Source: Baylisascaris procyonis (taxonomy: Eukaryota; Nematoda; Chromadorea; Rhabditida; Ascarididae). Taken from it: a stretch of DNA of 64,000 nt. Location: NCBI GenBank assembly GCA_037389465.1, contig JAZARR010000059.1, positions 7,091,001 through 7,155,000 on the forward strand. The letters are read 5' to 3'. The notes under the pieces were generated by a model that did not search any database, was not told the DNA's origin, and was given only the letters and a program-made list of their open reading frames with translations. Position 1 is the stretch's first letter; every line of letters begins with the position of its first letter. Made by a program: the position numbers and the translations under genes. Below are positions 62,480 to 64,000 of the stretch, one piece after another.

Positions 62480-62783
62480 TCACTCAAGCCACGACTTCAG
62501 CTCATCAACTAGTGGCTGGAAATTCTGCTGAGAACAAGTGCGAGCCAACAAAGATTTCCAATCGCTCAGATCACCACCAGACTTTACTAAAAGGATTATG
62601 AGTACAGAGATGCGGAAAATCATCATTATCGAAAAAAAAAATCTTAGCCTCTGTCTGCAACAGTATAGGAAGACAGCTTCTTGAAATACAAATTCCTGAG
62701 TTTTTAGGATCAACATGTCCGTTCCCCATGGTTCTGAACAGACTGTCAAAGTTTGGCGGAGATTTGAATACTTTATGGAGCAA
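62480..62783 (-). CDS. C-terminal exons of a probable cytosolic sulfotransferase
   Basis: The last exon, 62586-62480, follows CCTTTTAG and reads KSGGDLSDWKSLLARTCSQQ, NFQPLVDELKSWLE, TGA. The exon before it ends at 62690 (GGAATTT|GTATTT) and reads FKSPPNFDSLFRTMGNGHVD, PKNSGI. They join in phase through a Leu codon. The joined NFDSLF..M.N, then LK.GGD.SDWK, then Q..F pattern fits the end of the Sulfotransfer_1 fold (SF..M..N, RKG..GDWK, QN..F) that closes over the PAPS site. Such enzymes transfer sulfate from PAPS to small alcohols and phenols. The start of the 62690 exon is uncertain (62783 or closer). The PAPS-binding P-loop exon is not in view and may lie beyond the window. Confidence 0.55.
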
Positions 62784-62786
62784 ACA

Positions 62787-64000
62787 GCAAGCGCACCAAG
62801 ACGTTCGGGGAGTAAAATTTAGGAAAAAACACTTTTGGCATTTTCATGCTGAAATATGGCGTCGACATAACTACGCTAGGCAAATATACTGTCCGTAAAG
62901 ACGACAAACGATTTGAATTTTTTAAATCCCCAAACAGTATGGTAAAGTACGACAGAAATTTAGAATTTCTCGATTCCCCTCAACATTTCAACCTTCTCAA
63001 CACAATAGTATCGCAGAATCACCCCGAAGGCCTTTTGAAAAATTGACAAAAATTTTTGAAGAACCCGCTTTGATTCTAGCAGGAAATATCATACTTCTGA
63101 CAGAAACCTCGCTCATTTCTATAGACCGTGAGCTACACTATTCACTAACTAACCAAATTAACGACCAAGAAAAATTTTTACATCATTCCTATCACGCTTC
63201 TTATGTACGAAGGTGACAGCTGCTATTTTCCAAACTTAGGAATAATACTAGTGTTTATATTCGAATTGAGTTTCATTCAGCCGAGGCAAGATTCAAGCGA
63301 CTATGGTGCTTTGCATTTTTCCCTCACTCTTCTAAGTGCTTCCGCTCAACGTAAATCCCAATAAAGCGAAGTTTGAATGGAATTTGCTATTAAATGAGAA
63401 CATAGAGCTCCTTAAAAGATTTGGCAAATGACGAACCGAGGCGATAAGGGAAGGAAAATATAAGTACACCTGAGCAGAAACAAGCAAATACTTTGAGGTA
63501 TAGGGCAGGAAGGGAGGGGGGCTATAGTGCGTTAAAGCCAGCAGTGACACGTTTATCGAACGGCCGATACGATGGGCATGATAAGTGAGAGCGTCGAATG
63601 TAGGAAAACGTGTCAACGGTCACCTTCGTTGCAACCACTGTCCAACTCATAAATCCATTTATTGAATATATTACATGATAGGTCATCGCGTTACCGCGAA
63701 GACCTGAAATAGATATACAGCCTGCACGAAGTGGAATGCTCACTTCGGGCGCAACCCCTGCCCTTCAGTGAGCTCACTGAAGAATTCACTGACTTTGGAA
63801 CCTTACTCGATTATATGCTCCATACCGGCTATCGTTCGGATGATATGGGGCCATTCGTGTTTCACCATTCCATTTGAAAATCGTTCGCGTATACCTGTAA
63901 ATTGTATGGTCGAAGACATGCAAACGGGATAATCTATATGCCACTTTTTCTATCTCAAACACCGGAAAACAATGGGATTGCTGAGTTCGAAAGTTTTTAC
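62787..64000. other. Right end, upstream of sulfotransferase-like exons
   Basis: It should contain further upstream exons of that gene or an intron. It holds one splice-bounded candidate at 63807-63894 and another at 63621-63710 (minus, after CTATTTCAG, ending AAG|GTGACC); neither could be joined in phase. Confidence 0.4.
63807..63894 (-). CDS. Candidate internal exon, unknown
   Basis: Bounded by CAATTTACAG and CGA|GTAAGG. Two frames are open: one reads TIFKWNGETRMAPYHPNDSR, the other RFSNGMVKHEWPHIIRTIAG. Both look protein-like, so the true frame is undecided. It might belong to the sulfotransferase-like gene. Confidence 0.28.

Overview
This is nuclear DNA from a nematode, most likely a clade V (strongylid or hookworm-like) worm. 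It is AT-rich, carries long (AT)n and (ATT)n microsatellites, and its coding signal is in short exons separated by introns of 70 bp to several kb. The introns end in the nematode acceptor T(T)TTCAG. One gene belongs to the worm ODR-2/HOT Ly-6 family. There are no bacterial-style operons, Shine-Dalgarno sites or CRISPR arrays. I joined exons by hand, checking splice dinucleotides, reading phase and family motifs.

Three genes are well supported. (1) On the minus strand, 13183 to 7700, a six-exon gene encodes a 284-residue NADAR-domain (YbiA-like) protein. Its last four exons are very secure and its two N-terminal exons are likely. (2) On the plus strand, ending at 25499, is a SERAC1-type serine lipase. 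Eight exons from 19988 give an armadillo-like region followed by an alpha/beta hydrolase with the GHSMGG nucleophile elbow; two probable earlier exons lie at 13611-13818 and 18455-18641. (3) On the plus strand, 31284-43142, is an ODR-2/HOT-type Ly-6 protein with ten cysteines and a GPI-anchor tail. Its start-codon exon was not found.

The right-hand 15 kb holds mostly minus-strand gene tails. There is a coiled-coil C-terminus split by a 7-kb intron (56631-56282 and 49294-49220). Two further terminal exons lie at 60640-60369. The end of a probable cytosolic sulfotransferase is at 62783-62480. Several other single exons are listed with low confidence.

The rest is intron or intergenic DNA with microsatellites, small tandem and inverted repeats, a tRNA-like relic, and two decayed non-LTR retrotransposon fragments. 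The most interesting structures are possible alternative terminal exons. One in SERAC1 would replace the catalytic-histidine exon with a hydrophobic tail. One in the Ly-6 gene would remove half of the domain. There are also short membrane-protein reading frames inside the SERAC1 introns. All gene models are inferences from sequence; no alignment or RNA evidence was available.
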